Origin: Larix kaempferi | Taxonomy: Eukaryota; Streptophyta; Pinopsida; Pinales; Pinaceae | Direction: 5' to 3' | NCBI GenBank assembly: GCA_027924585.1 | Contig: BSBM01001446.1 | Span: forward strand, 1,302,001 to 1,366,000 | DNA: 64,000 nt | Part shown: positions 1 to 12,577 of the stretch, in pieces | How the letters are laid out: every line of letters starts with the position of its first letter | Numbering within the stretch: position 1 is the stretch's first letter | The notes under the pieces: model-generated | Database searches by the model: none | Seen by the model: the letters and a program-made list of their open reading frames with translations, nothing else | What the model was told of the DNA's origin: nothing | Translations under genes and position numbers: made by a program

Positions 1-1938
1 GTTTCCAGCGGCTGAAGCAGTTGCTTACTAGTGCACCTGTTTTGAAGATTGCAAATCCAAGTAAGGATTTCATGGTATGCATAGACGCTTGCATTGAGGG
101 ACTCGGTGGAGTGATAATGCAAGAAGATTCTGTAATTTGTTATGAGTCAAGGAAACTGAAGGAGCATGAAAGGAACTATGCCACCCATGACTTAGAACTA
201 GTAGCCATAATTCATGCTCTCAAGAGATGGAGGCACTATCTTTTCGGAAGAATGTTTGAGCTCTGAACTGATCACATGAGTTTGAAATACTTGTTCGACC
301 AGCCAAACCTGAATGCAAGGCAGACTAGATGGATGGATTTCCTTTGCGAGTTTGATTTGGAGATTAAGCATGTCAAAGGTAAAGCGAATAAAGTTGCCGA
401 TGCACTCAGCAGGAGATTCCATATTGCAGCCATAAGCAGATGTGAATCAGACTTGAAAGAAAGAATTTTAGAGGCACAAGATGGTGATGAAGTCTATCTC
501 CAGATTAAGGAGAAATTGCAGTAGAACATTATAGAGGATAAGTATGCAAGATATCAGTTGGGTAAGGATAATGTTATAATCTATCAGAACACCAGGTTGT
601 ACATTCTAGATAATGCAGACTTAAAAGAAACTGGTGATGGATGAGATACATCAGAATCCATGCTCAGGACACCCAGGGTATCAGAAGACTATAACAGCAA
701 CACGGAAGCAGTACTTTTGGCACGGTATGAAGAAAGACATAGCTGAGTATATTGCTAAATGTCAGAAGTGTCAACAGGTCAAGGCAGAGCATCAACATCC
801 AGCAGGATTGTTGCAGCCCTTACCCATTCTAGAGTGGAAGTGGGAAGTGATTTCCATGGATTTTATAATAGGACAGCCCATGACAGTGAGGAAGCATGAT
901 TCAGTCATGGTCGTGGTGGACAAGCTATCAAAGCTAGCTCATTTCATCCCGGTCAAGTCCACTCACAAGGCTAGTGACATTGCAGATATCTTCATGAGGG
1001 AGATATTCAAATTGCATGGATTTCCCAAGGCAATATTTTCAAATCGTGACACCAAGTTCACATCCAATTTTTGGAAAGGATTGTTCCAAGAGTTGGGAAC
1101 TCAATTGAAATTTAGTACAGCCTATCATCCTCAGATAGATGGTCAGACTGAGAGAGTGAATCAGATCCTTGAAGATATGCTAAGGATGTATGTGATGGAT
1201 AAGCCATCTAAGTGGGAAGACTATCTACACTTAGTGGAATTTGCTTACAACAATGGGCATCAAGCATCATTGAAGATGAGTCCTTTTGAAGTGTTGTATG
1301 GCAGAGGATGCAGAACTCCAGTGAGTTGGGACAACCCAGTGAACAGAGTAGTGCTTGGAACAGAGATGGTTGAGGAAATGGAACAGGAAGTTGTTAAGAT
1401 TAGGCAGAATCTGAAGGCAGCATAGGACAGGCAGAAGAGTTATGCAGATCTGAAAAGAGTACATAAGGAGTTTTAAACTGGGGATCATGTCTACTTGAGA
1501 GTGAAACCCAGGAAGAGTTCCATGAAATTGGGAAGTTGTGCCAAGTTGGCACCAAGAGATTGTGGTCCATTTGAAGTCCTTGATAGGATAGGGCCAGTTG
1601 CATATAGAATTGCATTGCCTGCTAACATGAAAGCTCATAATGTTTTCCATGTATCTTTACTTAAGAAATATGTACATGATCCTAATCATATCATTTATTG
1701 GCATGTGATAGAGGTGGAACCACAGGGAGAGTTCCAGGTGGAGCTTACATGCATCCTCGACAGGAAAGTTACCTTGCTCCGGAACCGGTCCATAGTGCAG
1801 GTAAAGGTGTAATGGAGGCACCTTAGCTTAGAGGAGGCCACGTGGGAGTTGGAGGATGCCATGAGGGAGGCATTTCCATTTTTGTTCAGTTTTGAGAACA
1901 TCGAGGACGATGTTATTTTAAGGGAGAGGGAGTCGTAA
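1..1938 (+). pseudogene. pol: chromovirus pol remnant: RNase H, integrase, chromodomain
   Basis: Residues at 1-430 match Ty3 RNase H, with the [14 protein letters not shown] and ADALSR motifs; the first catalytic region reads [10 protein letters not shown]. Integrase at about 634-1700 shows a zinc-binding part (IHQNPCSGHPG, then CQKCQ) and a DDE core: D in ISMDF, D in SNRDTKF and E in GQTERVNQI. A chromodomain-like tail (LDRKVTLLRNRSIVQVKV, then WRHLSLEEATWE) ends at TAA 1936-1938, which overlaps the LTR start. The frame is broken by stops near 264, 522, 1423, 1474 and 1810 and by a frameshift near 630. Several of these stops sit where Gln is expected. This copy cannot encode a working protein. 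Confidence 0.88.
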
Positions 1939-4094
1939 TACCCCAGTTTTCCCTTGATGTAAATATTGCTTATGTATAGTACGTGTAAATGCCCTAGTGT
2001 GGAGCTCAAGGCCAAGGCCCCACTAGTGGATGTTTCGGTTTATTGCTCAGGCAAGTATTGATGCAGTTTGATTATTCATGGGATGCTAAGCCATGAAGAA
2101 TGTAAATTATGTAATTATTACTGAATGAATAAAATAACCAAGAAGCTGGCTAAGGAGGAAATAATCGAGAAGGGGGGTGTGTGTATACACTAGGGAGAGG
2201 TGAGGGGGTTTTGGATTGATTGACCATGTTGCCACATGTCTGACTGAGAACCCGTTTGAACTCCCTCCTAACATTAATGCAATTTCAGAGGGTGGTTGAG
2301 CACCAATGGTTGAGTCTGATGGAGTATAGAGCATGCCTGTGATTTCGTATTGAAGGGGATGGCTCTGATCACGTGCGCGTGAAGGCATCGAACTACCTGG
2401 GAGAACTCGCAGAGAGCCTATTGTGAACCCGGGGGGGGAAGACTCAGGGACACACAATCATTTGTTCAGAACTCACGTACTCTCAGTTCCTTGTTGTTAG
2501 AACGCTCGCGCTACCATGGGGAAGACGATTGACCCTCGCAGAGGATTCACCTGTGTGTTTTCCTGTAAGTAGTGCGCTCCTGTGTGTGAGAACTACCCAA
2601 AAACGAGCAGCCGTGACAGCATGTGTGTAGAACCCTGGTGCAGCAACGGACAGAGTCAATAGAGAAGGTTGCAAAGCGGTTTGTGTAGAGAAACCATGGA
2701 AGACCCCAAGCTGGGATATATCTTGTTGTAAACCATGGGAGAAGGTTTGGATTGCTAGAGAAACTTAGTGAAGGCTATAGTCTCAATGAACTAGTGATCG
2801 GACCTTTCTATGCCCATCCTAGAATAACAAAGGAAGGGAAGGACATTGTGAGACTGTACAACAGTGATAGGATATTCCTTGTGTTGGATGTGGTAGGTAT
2901 TCTGGGTGCTAGGTCGGTTGTGAGCGACTAGACCTTTCTATGCCCATCCTGGAATAGCACTGGAAGGGAATATGCCTTGAGAAACTGTGTGATTGTGCAG
3001 TAGGTCTTCCTTGTGTTGGATGTGGTAGGTATTGTGGGTGCCATGTCAACTGAGTACTAAGATCCCTGTAGTTATGTGGTTGAACTAACTAGTTTAGCAA
3101 TGCCTCCTTTTTATCCCTGTGTGCTAAAGAACCCCTGTAGGTTTTCTTAGCATGGGTAGGTTCCCTGGAATGCTTGTTAAACCCAACTACAGACTGGTTT
3201 AGCATGAGAATGAAGCCTTCAAAGTGAGAGAACCCATTATCCCTCCTTAGTGGATACACTGCCCAGCTCGGGGGTGATCTCTCAGCTGAAAGAGTATAGC
3301 CTGGACAAATATCTAAGGTTGGGCGGAATGTTGCTCTCACTTAGCTAGTTGCTTTGGAATTCAAAGATAAGTATTATGTTATGGTAAATGATGTGGTTTC
3401 ATTATTATGATAAATGCTTGTATAGTCATGGAATTGTTGTATGTATGGTTATATGAATGGTTGACATGAAGTCACGTATACGCCTAAGTAACAGGCTGAA
3501 TCCACTGTGTGTATTTACCTTGTATTGCAAGAACTAATGCTTGTAATTCTTGCATATGATAGATGTGTGAGTTAAGTCTATAAATTCATTTTATATGTGA
3601 TGTTGTATGATAGATCTCCATCATTTTTGGTAATGAATGTGATATGTACTAACGCTGCAAAGGAAATATATATCTACATTGATCCTTGAGAAGTTAGAGA
3701 AGCCCTGAAACTGGTTTCAAGAACCTCTATGGGCCTAATAGTAGGAAGGGACCCTGGCTGGTTGAATGTTGGAATGTTCAAGTGTGGATAGGAACAGAGC
3801 TTCAAAGAAGGAAATAAGGTGGTTAGGTGTCTCACCTGGTCAGGAGGATGCTATCATTGGATAGAGTTCTCCATGAGATTTCCAGCGGTACCAGCCTTGC
3901 CCCATTTGGATATCGGAGGGAGGCGTTATGCCCCTTGGAAGATTGATGAAGTTACCCTTATAGAAACAGTGTTCCGCACGCATGATTCTGGGGGTTGTGG
4001 CTTGCAGGCATCCCAAAGTCTGCATGGAGAGTTTTTGGGCCTTCCACAATTTCGAACCCGAAAGTAGTGGGTTTCAGGTTTCGGGTTCGTCAAA

Positions 4095-4134
4095 ACTCGC
4101 ATGATGGGATTTGGACTCGCATGATGGGATTTGG
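4095..4134 (+). repeat. 20-bp tandem repeat, 2 copies, in LTR
   Basis: ACTCGCATGATGGGATTTGG is repeated twice without change at 4095-4114 and 4115-4134. Confidence 0.95.
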
Positions 4135-4320
4135 ACTTCCTGCAACCCTGCACCCGATATTGCGGGTTACAGGGTTAGCGACTTGCGGGCTTCGGGTTTC
4201 GGGGTGACCACCACGCAACGGAGCAGTTGGAATTGGGTTTCGGGTTGCGGGTTCACCAAAACTCGCACTATGTGTTTGGACTCCTGCAATCCCGAACCTA
4301 AAACTGTGGGAGATATAGTT

Positions 4321-4461
4321 GCGGGATGTGCATTTCGAAACCACTGTTGCGGGATGTGCATTTCAAAATCATTATTGCGGGACATGTGTTTCAGAACCAC
4401 TGTTGCGGGATGTGCGTTTTGGAATCATTGTTGCGAGATTCGCATTTCAGGATTTGTTGTT
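4321..4461 (+). repeat. 28-bp tandem repeat, about 5 copies, in LTR
   Basis: Units beginning GCGGGATGTGCATTTC start at 4321, 4349, 4377, 4405 and 4433 with an exact 28-bp period. They vary mainly by C/T and G/A changes. The array lies about 110 bp before the LTR end. Confidence 0.92.
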
Positions 4462-4572
4462 GCAGAATCTGAGTTCTTCGACTATGTGTATGGGTGCTTA
4501 GTTAATGGTTTTGGAGAAAATAAAATGGATCACGGTCTCCAGCCGACCAGGTGGGTCGGAGGGGATGTGACA

Positions 4573-5891
4573 CACACTTCAACAGACTGGTGGACTGCAC
4601 AAAGTTCACCTACTTTGTGGCTATTACTTTCTCAAGTAGCAGATCTAAGGATTGTGCAGCTCAGAATAGCTATTCGACATAGGAAAGCACAACTGAAGAG
4701 CACGCTTCCTCTTCGGAAGTTAACCAACTTCAATAGACTTTTACTTAGTGTAACTAATTCATTTAACCACTACCTTAGGTTTCTTATTTCACGAACTTAT
4801 GCAATATGATGAACTACTATGCACTGTGCACTTTCAGTGTTGCGCTTCAGGGAATCGCACTACACGGACTTCGCTAACTTAAGTGTTACCCAATACTCAT
4901 GCATTCACCATGTTCAGAAGTTCTTCCACATTTAATATTCATTCATATGCACTCAATGCTTAGCATATTATTCCTATCATTCATTCTTTTGGATAATACA
5001 TATCAAAGCAAATATACATTTACTTACAAACATAAACTTAACCATTCAATAGAAGTGAATGCACATTCAATCACATAAAACAATTATTTAATGTGGTTCA
5101 CCCCTAGTATGGAGGCTACATCCATAGGAACTGTTGTTAAATTATCAATGGGAAGGGTTCAACAGTTCCAATCTACGCACTTAGCTAGAGACTCTCTTTT
5201 CTCTTCAGTAGGTCTCTGCGCACACAGCTGCAGAGCCTTTTTATAATGAGTCTCTCAACAAAGATCAACATTCAGCAATACTCAAATGAATATTCAACCC
5301 TTTCCCTTACAAAAATGCCCCTTTATATAGATCATGCCCTTAGGTCACATCTATTACAATGCATGTGGTCCAAAACCCTAAGGTTACCTAGAACTGGTGT
5401 GGTTACCCCACTAACCAAAATATTTTGAGCTATGATAGCGAATTCACCGTCGTCGCCACCCTTCCATGCCATCTCTGCATTCTAGCATCTTCTGACTGCA
5501 CGTGCTCACGTCGCTATCAGCCCCTCTGTTGAGCTCATGCCAACAGGTCTCTTTTATTCGTCGTTCCTTCTATAATGGTTTCGTGCGCCCGGTTCACGTA
5601 GTGTTTCCTTCCTCGTGCAACCGGTCGCTTTCCTTCTTCACCACTCCTTACCTGCCTCCTAGGAATCTATGAGCATCTTTCCCAAAATAGATCATCGACC
5701 GATCTCACCGGAACTTATGCTGCTTTCCATCCAAAACTCTGTCATGCTTGATCTTCACGGTGCTTGCACCTCGCAGCATTGTACAATTGCTGTGTGGTTA
5801 TTCTTACCCTGTCCATGTTGCGCTGCGCTGTAACTTCGTAGCTCCAAAAATATCTTGCACAAAAATTCCTTAGCTTGGGCTGAGCCCAACA
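4573..5891 (-). repeat. OTA-type (Tat/Athila-like) LTR or LTR plus leader, minus strand
   Basis: Read on the minus strand it starts TGTTGGGCTCAGCCC at 5891 and has a TATA box at 5321-5333. It then has a segment near 5091-5129 that matches the U5 part of the OTA LTRs at 40041-40080 and 57065-57106 (GATGTAGCCTCCAT, then GGGTGAACCAC). The rest aligns loosely with those LTRs, so this is a diverged relative. Its 3' end was cut by the chromovirus at 4572/4573, so the true LTR end is unknown. It sits in the gag of the SIRE element, which resumes at 5892. The segment holds no gene. Confidence 0.7.
5321..5333 (-). promoter_or_regulatory. TATA box of the minus-strand OTA LTR
   Basis: Minus strand reads GATCTATATAAAGG. 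The position matches GATCTATAAATAAGG in the LTRs at 38880 and 56842, upstream of the same conserved U5 segment. Confidence 0.65.
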
Positions 5892-6836
5892 AAATGGTCT
5901 TACTTAGAAAGAAGATAGATGAAGAATCCTTTCAATCAAAGTTTAAGAGCAACTCAAAAACTCTAGATGACATCCTAAGTTGCCAAAGATGACCCAGTGA
6001 TAAAATGATATTAGGTAATGACAAAGGAATAAATTCATAACAATCTTCTTCCACAATATGAGATGGAAATAAAAGGAGTTATGTTGTTGTACTCAAAGAC
6101 CCAGTTGAAAAGGAAGATAGTAAAAAAAAGTATTCTTTTCAAAATGAAAGTAGGACAGGAAAAATGTCAAGAAGACCAATGACAAGCATAAATCTACAAC
6201 TCTTTTTGGGTAATTGTTATGTATCTAACAATTTTGAGCATAAAGCATTTTATTGTAGTATGAACCAAAAACATAATCAGAATATCCCTCCAAAAACCAT
6301 TCTAGTGATCTTCCAAAAGGAAAAAGTCAGAATTCTTCTCCACACTTACAGAGGTATGACATAGAATGTTACAAATGTGGTAACTATGGGCATATATCTA
6401 GAAAATGGAAACTAGTGACTCCTATTGAAAAAGGATCCACAACTAAATACAAGGAGCAAAGAAATGCTTTGAAAAAGATAGAAGATGTGAAAGAAAAATG
6501 TTCGAGAGCTCTATGTTCCATAGAAAAAGAAAAATCTATGCCATGTGGATAGTGGATGTTCAAAGCAAATCATAAGAGACCCAAGCAAGTTCATATTTCT
6601 AAAACGAGATCAAAAAGGAAAAGTCACTTTTGGAGATAATTTATCTTCTAAAATAATTGGGAAGGGTACAATAGCTCTTAGAAACAAGTTTAAAGCAAAA
6701 AATGCTCTGCTAGTAGAAAAATTAAAACCTAATCTCTTAAGTGTGAGTTCAACTTGTGATCAAGGGAACATTTGCATATTTGACTCCAAGAAATGTGAAA
6801 TCAGAATGAAAAATTCAGCAAAACGTATTGGGACTG
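5892..6836 (+). pseudogene. gag-pol: SIRE gag C-terminus, zinc knuckle and protease
   Basis: The frame is degraded, but SIRE gag features can be read: a KSNSKTLDDIL-like stretch near 5950, then the zinc knuckle CYKCGNYGHISRKW near 6368-6409, whose last Cys is replaced by Trp. The protease starts near 6540 with the SIRE signature WIVDSGCSK (active site DSG) and continues KGKVTFGDN and NLLSVSSTCDQG. The open part at 6542-6836 is interrupted by the insertion at 6837. Several stops and frame changes lie before 6540. In an intact element this gene gives the capsid and the aspartic protease that cuts the polyprotein. Confidence 0.85.
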
Positions 6837-8837
6837 TGTTGTTGCCGCAACATCCCCTCGAAAATATTTTGTAAAATACTGGGGCCCCTCCTTTTATTTT
6901 TGTTTTGAAGCTTATGTTGTTCAAACTTAGCTAGTTGTCCTTTCAACTTTTCTTCCTAAGTGTTTATCTTTTCCAAATTTTTGACCTTTTCGGCTAAGGC
7001 ATTTTTTCTATATTTTTAAAGCAAAGTGCAGTCTTAGTGTCTAAATTTGCACCATAGGCGCAGGCCCTAATCTTAACTTTGCGCCAAAGGGAGCAAGTCC
7101 GAACCTTAACTTCGTCGCCGATTGGGCACAAGTATTGGTCTTAACTTTGTTGCCATTGTGCCAATGTGTCCCTCAAACATGCTGTCTTTCCACACAGTTC
7201 TTAAAATTAAAATATGTGCCAATCGTTTCATTGTCCCATTGCAAACCTTGAGCTTAGAACCTCTGCTATTGTGCAAACTTTAAGCATAACATTGCCGCAC
7301 TCTTCACCTTCCTTTTAACCTTGTTGTTGCCTCATCCTTTTGGCGCAAAACCTAACATTAGTCTCCCTTCCATCCTTGCAGACTTTGCGCTTAATAATGC
7401 CACCATAGCAACTCCCCGCACCATTTTTGATCGCATGTTTTAAGCACAAATCTGCCACCCAACGCGCGAAGATGCCATTTAGTTTGTCGCCACTACACAA
7501 CCAAAATTTTGGGTTTACGGTAACCTTGGGTTGGTGAAGACATTTAATATGCCTTGTGCGGCGTTAATACACCGTTTTGTTGAGCCCTGTGCCCACCAAA
7601 CACTCATTAATTCACCCGTGGGGAATTAATTCTCCCGCTATATATACACAGAACGGGCTTTTGATCGATTCATTGTTCCCAAAGACAAGAAAATCTTCCG
7701 GTAGTAGACGTTGGACATTTTTGTTCCTTATTCACCTGGGTAGACGCGTCAATAGCAAGAGACCACTCCAAAGGAAATCGGTAGGCACTCTTTCCTTTGT
7801 TTGCTTGTTCCGAGGAATAACTCTGTTCGAAGTTGTTTTTGACAGTTTAAAGGAAATTGTTTCATTCATAGTTGTTTAAATCACCCACAAGGTTTGAGTT
7901 TCTCCACAACCATACGCTCTACATTAGCTCCCCGCATACTGCGCAAATCCTTTAAACTCTAGGACGCTCTGCTAGTCCTGGTAGCAATTTGTAAAACCTC
8001 CCTCTACGCATGCAATTCCGTCCATCCTCCGTTATTTTTGCAATTATTGATGAAAATTTCCCTAGTCGTGTCCTTCACAGTGATGCAAGCCGAGCAACTT
8101 TGTCAGGAATGTCTCTAAAAAACTAATTTGGCAATACCACGTCCTCTCGGTGTTATATCACAATACCAACGAGAAATGGCCACTACACTACATTCATCAA
8201 ATACGTTAGATGTTGAATCGAACCTGTAGCAAAATAACCCCTGCATTGACCCCATTAACATATGGTTGCTTTCTGTCTCATACCATATTAGAAACTCCCC
8301 ACATGATTGCAAGTTAGCGCCTATGTAACACTTCAAGCTATCACAAGTTATCAATATGAGGCAATCTTATAATACCATATTACTCATTGATCAATACGAT
8401 GTGATGTTACATGCACGGTGCAATCTTATCTTTTGAGTAATTGGGTAAAAGTAGTCTCCTTCAAGCTGAGAAGGTAGGAAAACGAAACAAATTCAAGTAG
8501 TTAGGAAAAAGAAACAAAACCTATTTACTTCCCAACTTGCCCGCTCGTTACCCGAATAACCGGTCTCACCCAAAATGTATAGTCTTCTTACCTCTAATGG
8601 AGGAAGGTTCTTGGTTCAACTCAATAGAAATGTGTTTGAATGAGACGTCGACAACTTCCAATTTTGTTTTAAAAGCACTTAGTTTGGAATTATTACATGG
8701 ATGATTTTTTGTTTTGTTTTAAGATTTTCTACCATCATTCTAAAAGGATGTTTGAAGTTGAAAAGAGTCATCTATTGTCACTTATTCATTGATTAGTTAC
8801 TTTGTATGATGAGTGGTGTCTATGGTGTTAACTGCTT
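6837..8837 (+). other. non-coding 5' part of the accessory-ORF unit
   Basis: Two kilobases without a supported gene. They begin with the TGTTG terminus, contain GC-rich phrases such as TTGCGCC that recur between 7050 and 7330, and hold a TATA-like box at 7638-7647. Any 5' LTR must lie here, but no internal LTR end or primer-binding site could be recognised. Confidence 0.5.
7638..7647 (+). promoter_or_regulatory. TATA-like box upstream of the accessory ORF
   Basis: CTATATATAC, preceded by TTCTCCCG and followed by a GC-rich stretch, about 1.2 kb before the first long reading frame. It could be the LTR promoter or, as in the OTA elements at 53283 and 61011, an internal promoter. Confidence 0.4.
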
Positions 8838-10315
8838 ATGAATATTCCAAACTCCTCATTTGTGCTACCCTATCAACGCAAGTTTGATATGCATAGGAAA
8901 TCTGCAAGAAAGAAGGCCAAGCTCGTAGAATCAGATTCAGACGTGGAGATCTTACTAGTTACTTTACTTGAAACCATGCTCAGTGATATGCAAGCCACCA
9001 CCAATGTACACCTAGGAAGGTCCACCCCAGAATTTTAGTGGGGTGCCTTATATAGGTTCATCAGGGATCAAGATTACCTTGAAGCTCCCCTGGAAGACAC
9101 TATGGTATATGCAAACATTAGGAGATCCTGCCTCCATAAGGCAACAACTCATCCTGAGTTATTCCCATGCTCCGATGTCATAGGATGGATGATCCCGCAT
9201 GTTGAAACTTACACTAGGTTCATCAATGACAAGAATGGGATGAATCTTGCATCTTTTGCACCCGAACATATCATAGCCACTTACAAATTTCCCTAGGTGA
9301 GAGCTTGGTTGGATAATGATTGGATAGCATAGAAAACTATGGACCCTCTGGAATGCGATAGGAAAATGATGATAAGTGACAAGAAAATCAGACAAAGGAA
9401 CAACAACGAATATGAGAGTAACCTCTTAAAGACCCCCTATTTATAGACTCATTGTTTTGATGTTGAGTCGGGTCTTTGGCATGTCCAATGGCAATATTTT
9501 CAAGCTTGGATGGGTACCAGTAATAGTCCATGTTGCCATGTTTGGGACCATTTTCAATTGGGAAGATATAATTTCAGAAAGTTTGGTCTTGCAATTAACT
9601 GCTGCTCAAGGTGGGCTGACTCAGAAGAAAGCAGACTTCTTCATGTCTTCTTATTTAATAGAATGCCTGCTAAGCAAGCACACCTTTTCGGATTTGGGTT
9701 GCACATGGAATAGAAAGGATACTCCTTTCTTTATGGTTTACCAGCCCACATGGGAAAGTAGATATGCAAATTACTACAAGTAGATTTGCAAATCACTACA
9801 AGCAGATTTGCGAGAAGTTTGTCATGCCTCTATATCAACTTATTTTTGTGAAAGAACCAAATTTCCCGTCGGAGAACACCATGCACATTATTGAAGCATT
9901 TGGATATTATTTCCATGCCCTAGAAGGAACCTACATTTGGATGAGTGGAGGATCCCAAGCTCCCTTTTTACTTCCTAGATATGCTACAAATTTTGTGATA
10001 CACAGGGAAGCCTTAAGGAAACTCTTCAACGTTGGTGGAATCAGCAGAATTCTCAGTGAAAGGAAGAAATGGATATATCCTCCAATGCCTTTCACTATTG
10101 GCACATACAGCCTCCCGAGGGAAAAAGAGGGAGAAAACTATGTTCAAGCCTCGGAAATCTTTTATTTTGGTACAAATTTTTTCAAGGAGGCATGACCCTT
10201 GTGGTAGAGTTGCTAGACATGTTATTGATGTCAAAACTACCTTTGAGTACACCCATCTTATGTACCAAGATGAAGATTTATTTCGTAGTCCTCGTAACTT
10301 AACATAATTAGGGAA
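8838..10315 (+). pseudogene. accessory protein, N-terminal folded region (function unknown)
   Basis: A chain of open frames on the plus strand reads as one protein of about 490 residues, broken by stops (9036, 9294, near 9442) and frameshifts near 9780 and 10190. Recognisable pieces include HVETYTRFINDKNGMNLASF, VPVIVHVAMFGTIFNWEDI and YYFHALEGTYIWMSG. The composition is that of a globular alpha/beta protein rich in aromatic residues. I see no retroviral enzyme motif, no CCHC knuckle and no clear membrane segment. It leads straight into a coiled-coil region. The layout resembles the 3' accessory ORF of the OTA elements, though I cannot align the two by eye. The start codon is uncertain. Confidence 0.5.
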
Positions 10316-12275
10316 ATGCTACAAGAAGAAAGGCAGAAAGAGTTCTACTCCCAAGCCTGTCGGCCTAATCCAAATAGAGCAAGAGAAACTAGCATCCCAA
10401 TCAGGAGATTCAACAGCAATGGAACAAGAAGAAGGGGACAGAATCCTATAGGAACAAGTTATCAAGCAACAACAAGATCAAGAGGAAGCAAGGATTCAAC
10501 AAGAACAGGATGCCAAATTACAACAAGAACAGGTTGCCAAATTGCAACAAGATGAGGCAGCAAGGATTCAACAAGAAGAAGCAACAAGGATTCTACGAGA
10601 GTAGGCTATCAAGTTGCAGCAAGAAGAGGAGGTTGCTAGAATCCAAAAGGAAATAGAAGAGGATGCTACTAGAAACCAGAAAGAGCAGGAGGAAAAATCC
10701 TTGAGAGAAGAAGAAGAAATAATCCTACAAGAACAAGCTACTAAATTACAGCAAGAGGAAGAAGAAAAAATCTTGTTGGAGGAAGCAAACAAGATATTAG
10801 TAGTGCTAGCAGAAAGGTGAGAGAAAGAAGAAGCTCAGAAAGTCACAGAACAAGACCCGCCTAGCCCGTAGGCCATGGACTTAGATCTGTCAAAGTTAGG
10901 CAAACCAGGGTTAGCTCAAGAAGGGGTTGTCTCTACCGAAGAATTAGCACTAACCCCATACAACCCCAAAAAGTAGCGCCAAGTGGCCAGCCTGAATTTT
11001 GTTTATTTTCACGAACAGAAGAAGACTATCATTGGCATATCAGTAAAGAAAATGGAGATTGGACCAGACTTATACGAACTCAGAGTATCGGAAACCACGC
11101 TTTTCCAAAGGACTGACGCTGACCGTGCATTCATAGAAAATTGCTCTATACTGGCAGCCCAGGAAAATAAAGCTAATGTTCATCGTCTAATTGAAGATAG
11201 GAAGAATTACAGAGAGCTATGCTTTAAAATAAAAGCTGACAGAAAGAAAGAGGTATTGGAGAGCAATGTGTTAGGAAGGAAGTATAACAAGCTAGGAGAA
11301 GATAAGTTGGAAACAAGTTTGAAATCCCTGCAGCTTGAAAATGAGAAGAATTTATTAGAGATGCAACTTGCAATTTCGAAAGATCAGCAAAGGAACTTGA
11401 AGGCTCGCATATAAGAGTTGGAAATATTAATAGAAGAAAATTTTGGGTTTTTAGAACAAATCAAGGAAGCTAATGAGAAGAAAAAGGATCTGGCCACATT
11501 CTACAGCCGAGCTTGTGATCTGCAGAGGAAAACTCATCAACTGCTAGTGCTGATGTAAGAAGAAGTTTGCGGCATGAAAGAGATAATAAAAAAGATGACA
11601 TATATTGAATTTGAGGCTCTTTGAATAAACGACAAGTATGCACAGCATGTGTTGGAACTCAAGCAACAATTTGAATGGAGAATAGGAAAGTCTGGTTTTC
11701 CCTTAAACCTATGAGCTACAACAGATGTGGAATTCGACATGGATAATGGAGTTCTTGAGTTTTTCTGAGATTGTGGTGATAGATTAAGTGTTGAGATCTG
11801 AAAGACCATTAAAAAATTCCACATTGTCTACTCGAATATTAAGGAGGCCCACAAGAAGTGTCACATGCCTCTGCCCCAATGTATTTATGAATTCCCTGAA
11901 AGAGAACATCGCCTGCCAGAATTGCAAAAGAATTTGGATGTAGAGATAGACTATTTAAAAAATGTTGAGGCTATAAACCTAGAAGACATCCATCAGTTCA
12001 TTGCATAGCCTGCTGCTCATATCTTTTTTCTTGAAAATACTGCACAGAAGGCTACAACGAGAACAACAGGAGTCAAATCAGATTTGCGCAAGCACAAGAT
12101 AACACAGAATGTGACCATCTCATCAAGAGGAAGGACTGTCGTAAGAGAAATCGGTTAGTGGACCAGTTACAGCGAGGAAGTGGACAATCCAGCAAAAGAA
12201 AATGAGCCTACTGGAGAAAACAAAGCAGCAAAAGAAGAACGTCCAAATGAAGCAGTTGGCCCATCTGAGACTTAA
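10316..12275 (+). pseudogene. accessory protein, Gln/Glu-rich coiled-coil region
   Basis: This continues the preceding frame. At 10440-10820 a repeating unit of about 10-12 residues (EQVAKLQQDEAARIQQEE type) gives a long charged coiled coil. A second coiled-coil part follows at about 11090-11560 (KLETSLKSLQLENEKNLLEM). The product ends at TAA 12273-12275. Stops near 10603, 10818 and 10870 and later ones break it. The repeated codons are imperfect, so the array is old. This may be a structural or assembly protein. A captured host coiled-coil gene is possible but unsupported. Confidence 0.5.
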
Positions 12276-12577
12276 TTTTTTTACCATAAAAGATGTCAAT
12301 AGACAGCTGTCCTTTATTTTGTCTTTTGTGTAAAAGAATTCCATGAACTATCTCAATTTTGGAATAAAGTACTAAATGACAAATTAAATATTCCTAGGAT
12401 TAGGGTACACCGAGAAGCTCAAGGAGCATTTTGTAAAGTTATATATAGATGAATAGAGGATATAAGCAATGGACTTCTTTGTAGGTGAAAGACATTTCCG
12501 GTCCTGTATGTGAACTATTTTACTACATGTATAAGGGATTCGATTTTTCCTAATGAAAGCCTAGGAGACTGCATTTT
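12276..12577 (+). other. non-coding tail of the accessory-ORF unit, left of Copia insertion
   Basis: About 300 bp of AT-rich sequence after the ORF stop. It continues at 19793 once the Copia element is removed. No gene is seen. It probably contains the start of the 3' LTR of the host unit, but that start could not be placed. Confidence 0.45.

Larger units (their letters stand above)
1..4572 (+). mobile_element. Ty3/Gypsy chromovirus (Tekay/Del type), 3' portion
   Basis: The window opens inside a chromovirus. Visible in order are the end of RT, RNase H, integrase, a chromodomain, a purine tract at 1920-1932 and a long 3' LTR. The 5' LTR, gag, protease and most of RT lie outside the window. 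The chromodomain after integrase is what separates this lineage from the OTA elements further right. The element abuts a minus-strand OTA LTR at 4573, so it most likely inserted into that older sequence. Its target duplication cannot be checked because the 5' end is missing. Confidence 0.85.
1934..4572 (+). repeat. 3' LTR of the chromovirus, about 2.6 kb
   Basis: The LTR starts directly after the purine tract with CGTAATACCCC, where chromovirus LTRs usually start TGTAATACCC. It ends GGATGTGACA at 4572. A block near 2004-2030 (AAGGCCAAGGCCCCACTAGT) recurs on the opposite strand near 33180, inside the solo LTR at 29318-33265, so both belong to related families. The LTR also holds two short tandem arrays, at 4095-4134 and 4321-4461. 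Open frames inside it look incidental. Confidence 0.75.

Noticed and set aside
4111-4809. Open frame of 232 codons on the plus strand
   Set aside because: It runs through the LTR tandem repeats and across the LTR end at 4572 into a different element; no protein features.
10316-12275. Captured host coiled-coil gene
   Set aside because: Possible, but the layout matches the accessory ORF of OTA elements, and I can recognise no host family.
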